Assembly (NCBI GenBank): GCA_903875135.1
Contig: CAIQUZ010000088.1
Coordinates: 1 to 38,655, forward strand
Source of the DNA: an uncultured beta proteobacterium
GTDB taxonomy: Bacteria; Pseudomonadota; Gammaproteobacteria; Burkholderiales; Burkholderiaceae
Length of the DNA stretch: 38,655 nucleotides
Direction of reading: 5' to 3'
Under the pieces are notes generated by a model. It saw nothing but the letters and a program-made list of their open reading frames with translations, was not told the DNA's origin and ran no database searches. Position numbers and translations under genes: made by a program. Positions within the stretch are counted from its first letter, which is position 1, and each line of letters starts with the position of its first letter. Below are positions 26,684 to 36,634 of this stretch, piece after piece.

Positions 26684-27846
26684 CATTGCCCTTCCGTTCA
26701 GCGCAAGTAGTCATTCAGGGAGCGGGTCCAGTTGGCTTGGCTTGCTCAATCTGGTTACTAGAAAATCATCCTGATTTACAGGTGATTTTGCTCGATAAAA
26801 ATCCTCAAGATGATAGTTTTTTATCTTCAGCAGATGATCGAGGTATTGCTATTTCGGAGGGCTCAAAGCAACTTTTAGAGAATATTCACGCCTGGGTAAA
26901 AGAAGCGCCTACGATCCATTCTGTCCATGTTTCACACCGCGGACATTTTGGACAAACGCTAATGTCTAAAGATGAAATTGGTCAAAAAGCCCTTGGCCAT
27001 ATTGTTCGTTATAGAGATGTCGTGATTGCACTACGCCATCAGTTACGTCGCATGCAAATGAACTCGGTAAATTTTATCTGGGAGTTTGACTTCTCTGACA
27101 ATATTGAGCTTCAACAACTATCTTCAGAAGCCTGTTTGATTCATGCTGATGGCGGATTATTCCATGAGCAATCCGCAAAAGATGTTCGCAAAGACTATGG
27201 CCAATCAGCCCTAGTTGGTTCACTTGAAGTATCCAATGTTTCTCCAGATATGGCGTGGGAGCGCTTTACTGAAGAAGGCCCAATCGCCATACTTCCTCAC
27301 CACCAAGGCCACGACTTTAAGAACTTTGTGTGGTGTGCATCGAAAAAAACAATCGAACAATTAATCCAATTCGATGACACTACATTTTTACTCAAACTAC
27401 AAGAAGCCTTACAAATGCCAATTGGCAAATTGAACAAGGTACTTCACCGTAAATCCTATCCATTAGGGTTAAATATTAAAAAAAATATTGTTTCCGACCG
27501 TGAAGTATGGATTGGCAATGCTGCTCAAACTCTCCATCCTGTTGCAGGGCAAGGCCTAAATTTAGGTTTGCGCGACGCTTACACACTAGCGAATGCACTA
27601 GCCTTTTTTTATGCTAGGCCTGATCAACATTCGGTACAAAAGCTACAGCAAACACTGCATCAGTATCAACAGCAACGTCAACGTGATCGAGATGCCACCA
27701 TCCGCGTGACTGATCTGATGGCGAGTGTTTTTGCCACGAATGCCTTTCCTTTTGTGTTGGCTAGAGGACTTGCCCTGTCTGCATTGCAATGGATACCGCC
27801 CCTAAAGAATCAATTAGCCCGTCAAATGATGTTCGGGCAGCGATAA
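26680..27846 (+). CDS. UbiH/UbiF-family FAD-dependent monooxygenase (ubiquinone biosynthesis)
   Basis: This 388-aa flavoprotein has the Rossmann motif GAGPVGLACS at the N-terminus. A middle substrate-binding region includes IVRYRDVVIALRHQL. The second FAD motif, WIGNAAQTLHPVAGQGLNLGLRDAYTLAN, is shown here only by its core GNAAQTLHPVAGQGLNLGLR (near residue 285-305). That last motif is the UbiH/F/I/COQ6 signature for ring hydroxylation in ubiquinone synthesis. Which position it hydroxylates cannot be told from sequence alone. UbiH is the most likely name because ubiH follows pepP in many proteobacteria, including E. coli. The ATG overlaps the pepP stop. Confidence 0.88.
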   Translation: MTLPFRSAQVVIQGAGPVGLACSIWLLENHPDLQVILLDKNPQDDSFLSSADDRGIAISEGSKQLLENIHAWVKEAPTIHSVHVSHRGHFGQTLMSKDEIGQKALGHIVRYRDVVIALRHQLRRMQMNSVNFIWEFDFSDNIELQQLSSEACLIHADGGLFHEQSAKDVRKDYGQSALVGSLEVSNVSPDMAWERFTEEGPIAILPHHQGHDFKNFVWCASKKTIEQLIQFDDTTFLLKLQEALQMPIGKLNKVLHRKSYPLGLNIKKNIVSDREVWIGNAAQTLHPVAGQGLNLGLRDAYTLANALAFFYARPDQHSVQKLQQTLHQYQQQRQRDRDATIRVTDLMASVFATNAFPFVLARGLALSALQWIPPLKNQLARQMMFGQR

Positions 27847-27924
27847 TAAGATTTGCTTAAATTTTAGGCAAACGACTGTATTTGTGCTAAAGTTTTGTTT
27901 CTCTCATCATTTGAGTCAAACGTC

Positions 27925-28941
27925 TTGTTTATTGGCAAACACTTCTTACCAAATCAATTATTTGTAGCGCCAATGGCAGGCGTTACCGATCGCCCTTTTC
28001 GACAATTATGTAAGCGGCTAGGTGCGAGTTATGCCGTCTCAGAAATGATTGCTTCTAATGCGATGCTTTGGAATAGTGAAAAAACACTTCGGCGCGCGAA
28101 TCATGATGGCGAAGTTGATCCTATTGCAGTGCAAATTGCAGGTGCAGATCCTGTAATGATGGCCAATGCAGCATTACTCAATATCGATCGTGGCGCACAA
28201 ATTATTGATATCAATATGGGTTGTCCTGCAAAAAAAGTGTGTAATGTTGCCTCTGGTTCGGCTCTTTTAAAAAATGAACTCTTGGTAGGGCAAATTCTTC
28301 AATCGATCGTCGAACATTGCCATATTCATCATGCCGATGTTCCTATCACGCTAAAAATCAGAACTGGCTGGGACAGAGATCATAAAAATGCGTTGACGAT
28401 TGCCAAAATTGCGCAAGATTGTGGCATATCGATGCTAACCATTCATGGTCGAACCAAAGCTGACTTGTATCACGGTGAAGCTGAATACGAGACGATTACT
28501 GCCGTTAAAGCGAGTATTCAAATCCCCGTAGTTGCGAATGGGGATATCAACTCTCCAGAGAAAGCAAAATATGTTCTAGAAACAACAGGTGCTGATGCCG
28601 TGATGATTGGTCGTGCCGCCCAAGGTCGTCCTTGGATTTTTCGTGAAATTGCTCATTATCTAAAAACTGGTGGGTATTTACCACCCCCAACTGTTGCTGA
28701 AATTTCAACCATCATGAAAGAACACCTCTTAGAGCATTATCAATTTTATGGCGAATATATTGGTTTACGCTCTGCGAGAAAACATATTGGATGGTATTGC
28801 AAAGGTTTAAGAAATTCACATCACTTTAGACAACAGATGAATACGATTGATTCTTGCGAAGAGCAGTTACAAGCCGTAGAAAACTACTTTGATCAATTGG
28901 GACAATTCAGCGAACATATAGAATATTTAGAGGCTGCTTAA
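27925..28941 (+). CDS. dusB: tRNA-dihydrouridine synthase B
   Basis: DusB reduces a uridine in the tRNA D-loop using FMN. Motifs are VAPMAGVTDRPFRQLC at the N-terminus, INMGCPAKKV with the catalytic Cys, and GDINSPEKA and MIGRAAQGRPWIF for phosphate/FMN binding. No ATG exists before the conserved core. I chose the TTG at 27925 because it aligns length-for-length with the E. coli DusB N-terminus (M-x-IG-x4-L). A TTG at 27895 would add ten residues. fis follows 8 bp after the stop, a linkage also seen in enterobacteria. Confidence 0.93.
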   Translation: MFIGKHFLPNQLFVAPMAGVTDRPFRQLCKRLGASYAVSEMIASNAMLWNSEKTLRRANHDGEVDPIAVQIAGADPVMMANAALLNIDRGAQIIDINMGCPAKKVCNVASGSALLKNELLVGQILQSIVEHCHIHHADVPITLKIRTGWDRDHKNALTIAKIAQDCGISMLTIHGRTKADLYHGEAEYETITAVKASIQIPVVANGDINSPEKAKYVLETTGADAVMIGRAAQGRPWIFREIAHYLKTGGYLPPPTVAEISTIMKEHLLEHYQFYGEYIGLRSARKHIGWYCKGLRNSHHFRQQMNTIDSCEEQLQAVENYFDQLGQFSEHIEYLEAA

Positions 28942-28949
28942 AGAATCAT

Positions 28950-29195
28950 ATGGAAAATAAAAAACATCCTGTAACCGATGTTTTAGAGCTGCATTTACAA
29001 AGATATCTCGATGATCTAGGAGATATTCCTCCATCGAATGTTTATGAAATGGTCATCTCCTCAATTGAAAAACCGATGTTAGCTTTAGTGATGAAACATG
29101 CTGATGATAACCAATCCCTTGCAGCCCAATATTTAGGAATTAATCGTAATACCCTAAGAAAAAAATTGCTTGAACATGGGCTAATTCAAAAATAA
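28950..29195 (+). CDS. fis: Fis-family DNA-binding protein
   Basis: This 81-aa protein has a C-terminal helix-turn-helix, [24 protein letters not shown], whose core ([16 protein letters not shown]) is the Fis signature. The N-terminal half is shorter and different from E. coli Fis (98 aa), as is usual in betaproteobacteria, and lacks the extended beta-hairpin arms used for Hin/Gin activation. Fis bends DNA and modulates rRNA/tRNA promoters and nucleoid structure. Placement 8 bp after dusB supports cotranscription. Confidence 0.93.
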   Translation: MENKKHPVTDVLELHLQRYLDDLGDIPPSNVYEMVISSIEKPMLALVMKHADDNQSLAAQYLGINRNTLRKKLLEHGLIQK

Positions 29196-29245
29196 ATACC
29201 CTCACAAATATCTCGAATAAAATTAAACTCTTTAGAAAAAACCAC

Positions 29246-30829
29246 ATGATCCAAACAGCACTCATCTCAGTATCAGATAAATCAGGCATTATTCCCTTTG
29301 CTAAAGCTCTTCATGATTTAGGTATTCGATTAATTTCTACTGGCGGTACTGCCAAGTTACTTTCTGAAAATCAGATTCCCGTTATTGAAGTATCTAGCCT
29401 CACGAACTTTCCTGAAATGCTTGATGGAAGAGTAAAAACACTTCACCCAGCGGTTCACGGAGGTCTTTTAGCGCGTCGAGATAACCCAGCACATATGCAG
29501 GCTTTAAAAGACCACCATATTGATACCATCGATATGTTAGTAATTAACTTATATCCCTTTGAAAAGACGATTTCACAAAGCAAGTGTTCTTTTGAAGAAG
29601 CAATCGAAAATATCGATATTGGTGGCCCGGCAATGCTTAGAGCCGCCGCTAAAAATCACCAAGATGTGACCGTTTTAATTTCTCCCGAGGATTATGCATC
29701 CGTCCTTGAAGAAATGAAAACGCATCATTGTGTGGTGAGCTTTGCAACCAATCTTCGATTAGCAAAAAAAGTATTTGCACATACCGCACAGTACGACGGC
29801 GCAATTGCCAACTATCTATCCTCATTACCACCTAGTCAAGAACATCAAGATCGCTCGATATTTCCTCAAACATTACATCTTGGATTTAATCAAGTGCAAG
29901 AACTTCGTTATGGCGAAAACCCTCATCAAGCGGCTGCTTTTTATCAAGATATCAAGCCAGTTGCTGGTGCGTTGGCTAGTTATCACCAGCTACAAGGCAA
30001 AGAACTGTCTTTTAATAATATTGCTGATGCAGACGCAGCTTGGGAGTGCGTGAAAAGTTTTGGCGACACATTTGAAACTGGGCAAGCCGCCTGCGTCATT
30101 GTCAAACATGCTAATCCTTGTGGTGTAGCGATTGCACATAGTGCCTTAGATGCCTATGAGAAAGCTTTTAAAACCGATCCGACCTCCGCTTTTGGGGGAA
30201 TTATTGCCTTTAATCGCGAATGTGATGGACTAACCGCACAAGCAGTTTCTAAACAATTTGTTGAAGTGTTGATTGCCCCATCCTTTACCTCTGAAGCATT
30301 AACGATTCTTGGTGCAAAACAAAATGTTCGTGTTTTACAAATCGACTTAGCGCCGACTCATAACCCCTTCGACCTGAAACGTGTTGGTGGCGGAATTCTT
30401 GTACAAACTCCAGACAACAAAAACGTGACTCTACAGGACCTTCAAGTGGTCACAAAAAAACAACCTTCCGAACATGAATTAACCGAAATGCTTTTTGCAT
30501 GGAAGGTGGCGAAGTTTGTTAAATCCAATGCAATTGTCTTTTGCGCTAACGGCATGACCCTTGGGGTTGGTGCGGGACAAATGAGTAGAATTGATTCCGC
30601 AAAAATCGCCGGGATAAAAGCCGCAAATGCTGGCTTATCCCTGATCGGTTCTGTTGTTGCAAGTGATGCTTTTTTTCCGTTTCGCGATGGGCTCGATGTG
30701 GTAGTTGCGGCTGGTGCCACTTGCGTTATTCAACCAGGTGGAAGTGTCCGAGATGATGAAGTTGTCAATGCCGCTAATGAACATGGGATTACCATGATCT
30801 ATACCGGCACTCGGCACTTTAGACATTAA
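29246..30829 (+). CDS. purH: Bifunctional AICAR transformylase / IMP cyclohydrolase
   Basis: PurH performs the last two steps of IMP synthesis. The 527-aa protein has an N-terminal MGS-like IMP cyclohydrolase domain (about 1-200: [37 protein letters not shown]). The C-terminal transformylase domain (about 200-527) contains [27 protein letters not shown] and the terminal [11 protein letters not shown]. All expected blocks are present. ruvC starts 3 bp after the stop, so purH and ruvCAB probably share a transcript. Confidence 0.98.
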   Translation: MIQTALISVSDKSGIIPFAKALHDLGIRLISTGGTAKLLSENQIPVIEVSSLTNFPEMLDGRVKTLHPAVHGGLLARRDNPAHMQALKDHHIDTIDMLVINLYPFEKTISQSKCSFEEAIENIDIGGPAMLRAAAKNHQDVTVLISPEDYASVLEEMKTHHCVVSFATNLRLAKKVFAHTAQYDGAIANYLSSLPPSQEHQDRSIFPQTLHLGFNQVQELRYGENPHQAAAFYQDIKPVAGALASYHQLQGKELSFNNIADADAAWECVKSFGDTFETGQAACVIVKHANPCGVAIAHSALDAYEKAFKTDPTSAFGGIIAFNRECDGLTAQAVSKQFVEVLIAPSFTSEALTILGAKQNVRVLQIDLAPTHNPFDLKRVGGGILVQTPDNKNVTLQDLQVVTKKQPSEHELTEMLFAWKVAKFVKSNAIVFCANGMTLGVGAGQMSRIDSAKIAGIKAANAGLSLIGSVVASDAFFPFRDGLDVVVAAGATCVIQPGGSVRDDEVVNAANEHGITMIYTGTRHFRH

Positions 30830-30832
30830 TCA

Positions 30833-31351
30833 ATGCGTGTCTTAGGTATTGATCCTGGCCTACGCATCACAGGTTTTGGCATTATTGAATTCACGAATCA
30901 ACGACTTAAATATATTGCTTCAGGGGTTATTACGACAGATAGTTCAATACAAACAACACCGCAACGACTTGGTGTTTTATTCAACGGCATTACCGAAGTC
31001 ATACAAACTTACCAGCCTGAATACGCGGCTGTAGAACAGGTGTTCCTCAATGTCAATCCCAAGTCGACCCTAGCCCTTGGGCAAGCAAGAGGGGCTGCCA
31101 TCACCGCGATTGTATGTCAGACTATTGAAGTTGTTGAATTTAGTGCGCTAGAAGTCAAAAAAAATGTGGTAGGTAATGGTCGAGCCTCTAAACCGCAAGT
31201 ACAAGAAATGATTAAACGTTTATTATCGTTAAAAGTTGCTCCTGGAACAGATGCGTCAGACGCACTAGCCGTTGCGATTTGTGGGGCACATCAATATACG
31301 ATGAAACAACAATTACTTGCAGCAGATTTGAAAATGAAAAATAAATTATGA
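30833..31351 (+). CDS. ruvC: Crossover junction endodeoxyribonuclease RuvC
   Basis: RuvC cuts Holliday junctions symmetrically. The 172-aa protein keeps the four catalytic acidic residues: Asp7 (GIDPGL), Glu68 (AVEQVF), Asp140 and Asp143 ([10 protein letters not shown]). The junction-contacting segment [13 protein letters not shown] is also present. It precedes ruvA with an ATGA overlap, giving the usual ruvC-ruvA-ruvB order. Confidence 0.98.
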   Translation: MRVLGIDPGLRITGFGIIEFTNQRLKYIASGVITTDSSIQTTPQRLGVLFNGITEVIQTYQPEYAAVEQVFLNVNPKSTLALGQARGAAITAIVCQTIEVVEFSALEVKKNVVGNGRASKPQVQEMIKRLLSLKVAPGTDASDALAVAICGAHQYTMKQQLLAADLKMKNKL

Positions 31352-31926
31352 TTGGCAGAATAAAAGGCATCCTAATTCAAAAAAGTCCTCCACGTATTCT
31401 CGTGGATTGCCAAGGTGTGGGTTATGAGATTGACGTACCCATGAGTACTCTCTATCAATTACCTGAAAATGGTGCCATAGTTACTCTTCTTACCCACTTG
31501 TTAGTGCGTGAAGATGCGCATCAACTCTTTGGATTTGCTACGGAATATGAGCGTGAAGCATTTAAGACCCTCATCAAAATTAGTGGCGTAGGTGCAAGAA
31601 CAGCTTTATCGATTCTTTCAGGAATGAGTGTCCAAGACATTGCTCAAGCGGTAACCTTACAAGATGCAACTCGGCTCATGACGGTTCCCGGAATTGGTAA
31701 GAAAACTGCAGAACGTTTGCTTTTAGAGCTCAAAGGTAAATTTGGGGCTGATTTACCACAATTAGCCCCCGGTTCGAAAGCGCCCGCAGCCTCCGAAATA
31801 CTTCAAGCGCTGATGGCGCTTGGTTACTCTGATAAAGAGGCTACATTAGCGATCAAACAAGTACCAGCAGATACAACGGTTTCTGATGGTATCCGGATGG
31901 CATTAAAAACATTATCTAAAGCTTAG
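31348..31926 (+). CDS. ruvA: Holliday junction branch-migration protein RuvA
   Basis: RuvA tetramers hold the four-way junction and load RuvB. The 192-aa protein has an N-terminal OB-fold (MIGRIKGIL...), and two helix-hairpin-helix motifs, [16 protein letters not shown] and [16 protein letters not shown], near residues 75 and 112. The C-terminal RuvB-binding domain (about 145-192) has [12 protein letters not shown]. It overlaps ruvC by 4 bp; ruvB starts 26 bp downstream. Confidence 0.98.
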   Translation: MIGRIKGILIQKSPPRILVDCQGVGYEIDVPMSTLYQLPENGAIVTLLTHLLVREDAHQLFGFATEYEREAFKTLIKISGVGARTALSILSGMSVQDIAQAVTLQDATRLMTVPGIGKKTAERLLLELKGKFGADLPQLAPGSKAPAASEILQALMALGYSDKEATLAIKQVPADTTVSDGIRMALKTLSKA

Positions 31927-31952
31927 TTTTCATAAGCGTTTAAACTTACTAA

Positions 31953-33023
31953 ATGGCCATCCACACCGACCAACTAGATACAATTCCAGAACCCTCTTCA
32001 GAAGGGCCTAGAATGATCGATCCTGGCTCTTTAGGAGAAGATCAAGTCATCGAAAGAGCCCTTCGTCCTAAGCAACTTGATGAATATATTGGCCAAACTA
32101 AAGTTCGTGAGCAATTAGAAATCTTTATTAGCGCCGCCAAAAATCGCTCAGAGGCCCTTGATCATGTTCTATTGTTTGGCCCCCCAGGACTCGGCAAAAC
32201 AACTCTAGCGCATATTATCGCTAAAGAGCTGGGGGTGAACCTTCGTCAGACCAGCGGGCCCGTCCTCGACCGCCCAGGAGATCTTGCCGCACTTTTAACG
32301 AATCTTGAAGAAAACGATGTCCTTTTTATTGATGAAATTCACCGTCTTTCACCCATTGTTGAAGAGATTTTATATCCCGCTCTTGAAGACTACAGTATCG
32401 ATATTATGATCGGCGAAGGTCCCGCAGCACGGAGTGTCAAACTGGATTTAAAACCGTTTACCCTCATTGGAGCAACAACCCGAGCTGGGATGTTAACCAA
32501 CCCGTTACGTGATCGTTTTGGTATCGTTTCAAGGCTTGAGTTCTACAACCATCATGAACTCAAACAAATTATTTTGCGTTCAGCCCATCTTCTCAGTGCC
32601 CCAATTAATGAGGATGGCGCAAACGAAATCGCAAAACGCGCTAGAGGCACCCCTCGGATTGCCAATCGTTTACTCCGACGAGTGCGTGACTACGCACAAG
32701 TCAAAAGTGACGGGGTGATCTCAAGTGCCGTTGCTGATGCAGCTCTAAAAATGCTCGATGTTGATCCTGTAGGTTTTGACATCATGGATCGTAAATTATT
32801 AGAGGCTATTTTATATAAATTTTCCGGTGGACCAGTGGGAGTGGATAATCTCGCTTCAGCGATTGGAGAGGAACGGGATACGATTGAAGATGTGATTGAA
32901 CCTTACCTTATTCAGCAAGGTTATTTGCAAAGAACTCCTAGAGGTCGTATCGCTACCCGCCTAACCTATGAGCATTTTGAAATGATTCCACCAACTAACT
33001 CAGGATCTTTAGGCCTTAGTTAG
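31953..33023 (+). CDS. ruvB: Holliday junction branch-migration ATPase RuvB
   Basis: RuvB is the AAA+ motor of branch migration. The 356-aa protein has Walker [12 protein letters not shown], Walker [10 protein letters not shown], sensor 1 GATTRAG and the arginine-finger region [10 protein letters not shown]-terminal winged helix contains [10 protein letters not shown] and RTPRGRIAT. The length is typical. Its stop overlaps by 4 bp the end of the convergent histidine phosphatase gene, so any terminator must lie inside that gene. Confidence 0.98.
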   Translation: MAIHTDQLDTIPEPSSEGPRMIDPGSLGEDQVIERALRPKQLDEYIGQTKVREQLEIFISAAKNRSEALDHVLLFGPPGLGKTTLAHIIAKELGVNLRQTSGPVLDRPGDLAALLTNLEENDVLFIDEIHRLSPIVEEILYPALEDYSIDIMIGEGPAARSVKLDLKPFTLIGATTRAGMLTNPLRDRFGIVSRLEFYNHHELKQIILRSAHLLSAPINEDGANEIAKRARGTPRIANRLLRRVRDYAQVKSDGVISSAVADAALKMLDVDPVGFDIMDRKLLEAILYKFSGGPVGVDNLASAIGEERDTIEDVIEPYLIQQGYLQRTPRGRIATRLTYEHFEMIPPTNSGSLGLS

Positions 33024-33685
33024 GGCAGGAGCCAAGGGACTGATGTAGGACCACTATCCACATCATCTAGCGTCTCTGTATTTTTGAGATGAGAAACATC
33101 ACCCCAGCTTTGAATGTGAAAATGCCTGCCGTCATAAGCCAAGCGATTTAAGCTGGTATTAAGTAATTCAACTTTTCTTCTTTCAGCGATATCCATTTGC
33201 GTTGCATGACGATACATGCAGTCAAGGACTCCACCATGGGCTACAATCAAAATAACCTGACCCATATGGGACTGAGCAATCCGGTGAATACTACTTGTCA
33301 CTCTTTCGTAAAACTGCCGAAGCGTTTCGCCACCCTTTGGCTCAAAATCAGGATCTCGGCTATGCCAAGCACGATGATTGTCCGGTAATTGATCTTCAAT
33401 TTCTTGATATGTCATGCCTTGGATTTCTCCGTAACATCTTTCGCGTAATTGACTATCTACATAGGTAGGTATTTCATGATGCTGAGTAATCGTGTTAGAT
33501 GTATCAAATGCCCTCGATAAATCACTCGAATAAGCAACATCAATTTTTTCTTGCGCTAAAGCCTTGCCTAGTAACGATGCCTGTAAAACACCTTCGGAAT
33601 TTAATGCAATATCAATATGGCCTTGCAACCGATGTTCTTTGTTCCAGTCCGTCTCACCATGACGGACTAATAATATCTGTGTCAT
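33020..33685 (-). CDS. Histidine phosphatase family protein (GpmB/CobC-like)
   Basis: This 221-aa protein belongs to the phosphoglycerate-mutase-like superfamily. The catalytic RHG motif is [10 protein letters not shown] with His9, and [20 protein letters not shown] and VAHGGVLDC (second catalytic His) follow in order. The family acts as phosphatases on small phosphorylated molecules; GpmB-type proteins are generally not true mutases. The substrate is not evident. The gene begins 4 bp after tyrS on the same strand and is probably cotranscribed with it. Confidence 0.88.
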   Translation of the reverse strand: MTQILLVRHGETDWNKEHRLQGHIDIALNSEGVLQASLLGKALAQEKIDVAYSSDLSRAFDTSNTITQHHEIPTYVDSQLRERCYGEIQGMTYQEIEDQLPDNHRAWHSRDPDFEPKGGETLRQFYERVTSSIHRIAQSHMGQVILIVAHGGVLDCMYRHATQMDIAERRKVELLNTSLNRLAYDGRHFHIQSWGDVSHLKNTETLDDVDSGPTSVPWLLP

Positions 33686-33689
33686 GAAT

Positions 33690-34928
33690 TTATTTCTTTA
33701 AAGTAATTTTGACAAATTTTCTTTTGCCTACTTGTAAAACAAATGTTCCTTCAGCCACTTTAAGAGCCTTATCAGAGATTAAAGTGCCATCAATCTTTAC
33801 ACCACCCTGCTCAATACTGCGGCCAGCATCAGAAGCAGATGAAGCCAATTGCGCTAGCTTTAGCAGTTGCGCTATTCCGATGGGCGCCCCTTCAATTGTC
33901 ATCTCAGGAACATCATCCGGTATGCCACCCTTTGCTCTTAACTGAAAATCCTCATGCGCTTTTTCTGCATCTTGAGCACGATGGAAACGAGTCACGATTT
34001 CCTTAGCTAAAGTCACCTTTGCGTCTTTTGGATTTTTTCCGTTGAGAACTTCTTGTTTGAGAGTCGCAATATTTACCAATGATTCAAAGGATAGTAAGGT
34101 GTAATAACTCCACATCAAGTCATCAGAAATACTCAGTATTTTGGAGAACATTTGGTTTGCAGATTCGGTAATGCCAATATAGTTACCTTTTGACTTACTC
34201 ATTTTGTCAAAGCCGTCTGTACCTACAAGTAGTGGCATCGTCAACACACACTGTGCCTCTTGACCATATTCTTTTTGTAACTCTCGTCCAACTAGTAAAT
34301 TAAATTTTTGATCAGTCCCGCCAAGCTCCAAGTCACTTTTTAAAGCGACTGAATCATAACCCTGCATAAGCGGATATAAAAACTCATGAACTGAAATCGG
34401 CGTCCCGCTTCGGTATCTTTTCGTAAAATCATCCCGTTCAAGCATTCTTGCTACAGTATATTTAGATGCTAGTTGAATCATGCCAGAGGCCCCTAATGGT
34501 TCGGACCATTCAGAGTTATAGCGTACTTCAGTCCGACTAGGATCAAGTACTAAACTAGCTTGTGCATAATAGGTCTGCGCATTAGCTGCAATTTCTTCTT
34601 TGGTCAAAGGTGGGCGTGTTTGATTTCTGCCAGATGGATCGCCAATCATGCTGGTGAAATCGCCAATCAAGAAGATGACCGTATGGCCAAGATTTTGCAG
34701 TTGTCTTAATTTATTGAGCACGACCGTATGGCCCAAGTGAATGTCTGGTGCAGTGGGATCTAATCCTAACTTAATTCGAAGAGGTGTTTTTGTGGCGACA
34801 CTTCTTGCTAGCTTCTGAACCCATTCGGATTCGACAAGTAGCTCTTCACAGCCTCTTTTGGTTTGTTCTAGCGCCTCCATCACTTCATCAGTAATGGGGT
34901 ATTTTGTCGGAGTATGATTAGAAGTCAT
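33690..34928 (-). CDS. tyrS: Tyrosyl-tRNA synthetase
   Basis: This 412-aa class I synthetase charges tRNA-Tyr. The HIGH motif appears as PDIHLGHTV (His64-His67), KMSKS as [11 protein letters not shown], and a C-terminal S4 RNA-binding domain covers the last about 70 residues. The sequence around HIGH ([18 protein letters not shown]) places it in the TyrZ-like branch, not the branch of E. coli TyrS. The ribosome-binding region is weak. It diverges from anmK across 105 bp. Confidence 0.97.
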   Translation of the reverse strand: MTSNHTPTKYPITDEVMEALEQTKRGCEELLVESEWVQKLARSVATKTPLRIKLGLDPTAPDIHLGHTVVLNKLRQLQNLGHTVIFLIGDFTSMIGDPSGRNQTRPPLTKEEIAANAQTYYAQASLVLDPSRTEVRYNSEWSEPLGASGMIQLASKYTVARMLERDDFTKRYRSGTPISVHEFLYPLMQGYDSVALKSDLELGGTDQKFNLLVGRELQKEYGQEAQCVLTMPLLVGTDGFDKMSKSKGNYIGITESANQMFSKILSISDDLMWSYYTLLSFESLVNIATLKQEVLNGKNPKDAKVTLAKEIVTRFHRAQDAEKAHEDFQLRAKGGIPDDVPEMTIEGAPIGIAQLLKLAQLASSASDAGRSIEQGGVKIDGTLISDKALKVAEGTFVLQVGKRKFVKITLKK

Positions 34929-34985
34929 AAATCAAAATTAAGATGTGTAGGCTTTCTATACCGTGTCAATTAAAACTCGATTTAG

Positions 34986-35015
34986 TTGAGATAAACTACA
35001 TTTTGCTTTCATAAA
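34986..35015 (+). promoter_or_regulatory. Candidate anmK promoter
   Basis: TTGAGA (34986-34991) is followed after 18 bases by CATAAA (35010-35015) in the tyrS-anmK gap. The start codon at 35034 would then have a leader of only about 12 bases and no Shine-Dalgarno sequence. On the opposite strand a perfect TTGACA (34969-34964) could belong to tyrS, but no clear -10 accompanies it. Confidence 0.3.
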
Positions 35016-35033
35016 ACTCTATTTTACCTTTCT

Positions 35034-36188
35034 ATGCAAGTTCCTCCCGCAGTTCCAGAAAACCGGCAACTCTACATTGGCATCATGTCCGGCACCAGCA
35101 TGGATGGGATCGATGGAGTTTTATGCTCAATCGACCAGTTTGGCCAGTCTCAGATTCTTGTACATACCAGCTCTCCATATAGTCCTGAGCTTAAGACAGC
35201 ACTTCTTGAGTTACAGCACCCCATCGCCAACGAACTGCATTTAGAGGCTCTTGCTGCTAATCAAGTCGCAAAAGAATATGCATTGATTGTTGAACGGGTC
35301 TTACAACTTGCTCAAATTAAAGCTTCGGCCATCGTCGCCATTGGTGCACATGGTCAAACAATTCGTCATCAACCTAAAATACCTGATCAAATCGGCTACT
35401 CAAAACAATGCCTGAATGGCACTTTATTAGCAGAGCTGACACACATAGACGTGGTAAATGATTTCAGAAGTCGCGATATTGCCGCTTTAGGCCAAGGAGC
35501 ACCATTGGTACCAGCCTTTCATCAAATGCAATTTGGTGATAAAGTTGTCGTCAAAGCCATTCTCAACTTAGGTGGTATTGCTAACTTAAGCTTGCTAGAC
35601 CCACAACAAGCAGTTCTTGGTTTTGATACGGGCCCTGGCAATGTTTTACTCGATGAGTGGATAGCACATCATCAAGAGTTACCATATGATCACAATGGTC
35701 TTTGGGCGAGGTCAGGACAGTTCATCCCCCAATTACTCGACAATTGTTTAGATGACCCCTATTTTCAATTAGAAATCCCCAAAAGTACTGGGCGTGATCT
35801 TTTTAATCCAGTGTGGCTGAACCACTATTTATCTACTCTTGGTCATCCGCACTCACCAGAAGATATTCAAGCGACTTTAGTTGAGTTAACTGTCCGAACC
35901 ATTTCTCAACATCTTTTTAAATATTTACCCAACTGTGAAGAACTGATCATTTGTGGGGGTGGCTCCAGAAATTTATTTTTGTTAGAGCGCTTAACAATTG
36001 TGTTGCAAGAGAATTTACCGAACCTGATCATCATGACTTCTGAAGAAAAGGGCCTTGATCCTCAAACGATTGAGGCAATTGCTTTTGCTTGGTTAGCCTG
36101 GTCGTTTGTCCAACGCAGTCCATCTAACATCCCATCGGTTACTGGCGCTGTAGGGCCTAGAGTTTTAGGAACCCTACACCCTAAATAG
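35034..36188 (+). CDS. anmK: Anhydro-N-acetylmuramic acid kinase
   Basis: AnmK opens the 1,6-anhydro ring of anhMurNAc from recycled peptidoglycan and phosphorylates it to MurNAc-6-phosphate. The 384-aa protein has the ASKHA nucleotide motif IGIMSGTSMDGIDG (GTSMDG at 20-25), then VNDFRSRDIAALGQGAPLVP and LGFDTGPGNVLLDEW, and the C-terminal IICGGGSRN. It feeds the same recycling route as amgK and murU about 10 kb away in this window. It converges on erpA with a 5-bp gap and no visible terminator. Confidence 0.96.
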   Translation: MQVPPAVPENRQLYIGIMSGTSMDGIDGVLCSIDQFGQSQILVHTSSPYSPELKTALLELQHPIANELHLEALAANQVAKEYALIVERVLQLAQIKASAIVAIGAHGQTIRHQPKIPDQIGYSKQCLNGTLLAELTHIDVVNDFRSRDIAALGQGAPLVPAFHQMQFGDKVVVKAILNLGGIANLSLLDPQQAVLGFDTGPGNVLLDEWIAHHQELPYDHNGLWARSGQFIPQLLDNCLDDPYFQLEIPKSTGRDLFNPVWLNHYLSTLGHPHSPEDIQATLVELTVRTISQHLFKYLPNCEELIICGGGSRNLFLLERLTIVLQENLPNLIIMTSEEKGLDPQTIEAIAFAWLAWSFVQRSPSNIPSVTGAVGPRVLGTLHPK

Positions 36189-36193
36189 GAATA

Positions 36194-36565
36194 CTAAGCG
36201 GAGAAGGAAGACCCGCAACCACAAGTCGTTGTGGCATTTGGATTTTTAATCACAAACTGTGAGCCATTGATGTCTTCTTTGTAATCAATTTCTGCACCAA
36301 CTAGGTATTGATAACTCATTGAATCAACCAAAAGAGTTACTCCATTTTTTTCAAACTCAGTATCATCTTCATTGATATCTTCATCAAATGTAAATCCATA
36401 CTGGAAACCTGAACACCCACCGCCTTGAACAAAGACGCGTAACTTGAGTTCATTATTACCTTCTTCAGCAATTAAGTCGGCAACCTTCGCCGCAGCGCTA
36501 TCCGTGAAAATAATTGGAACTGGTGGTTCTTCAATCGATTTTGCAATTTCTTGTGTAGCTGACAT
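36194..36565 (-). CDS. erpA: Iron-sulfur cluster insertion protein ErpA
   Basis: This A-type carrier delivers [4Fe-4S]/[2Fe-2S] clusters to apoproteins. The three conserved cysteines are in [11 protein letters not shown] and the C-terminal CGCGSSFSA. Two in-frame ATGs are 6 bases apart. The AGGAG lies 1 base before the first (36571) and 7 bases before the second (36565), so I chose the second, giving a 123-aa protein beginning MSATQE. It sits between anmK and argC, near rplM-rpsI, a common Burkholderiales arrangement. Confidence 0.95.
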   Translation of the reverse strand: MSATQEIAKSIEEPPVPIIFTDSAAAKVADLIAEEGNNELKLRVFVQGGGCSGFQYGFTFDEDINEDDTEFEKNGVTLLVDSMSYQYLVGAEIDYKEDINGSQFVIKNPNATTTCGCGSSFSA

Positions 36566-36634
36566 CTTCATACTCCTTTAAATATCTGTATAACTCTATT
36601 CTAGGCTTCTTTTACCCACAATGCACTAAGGGGA

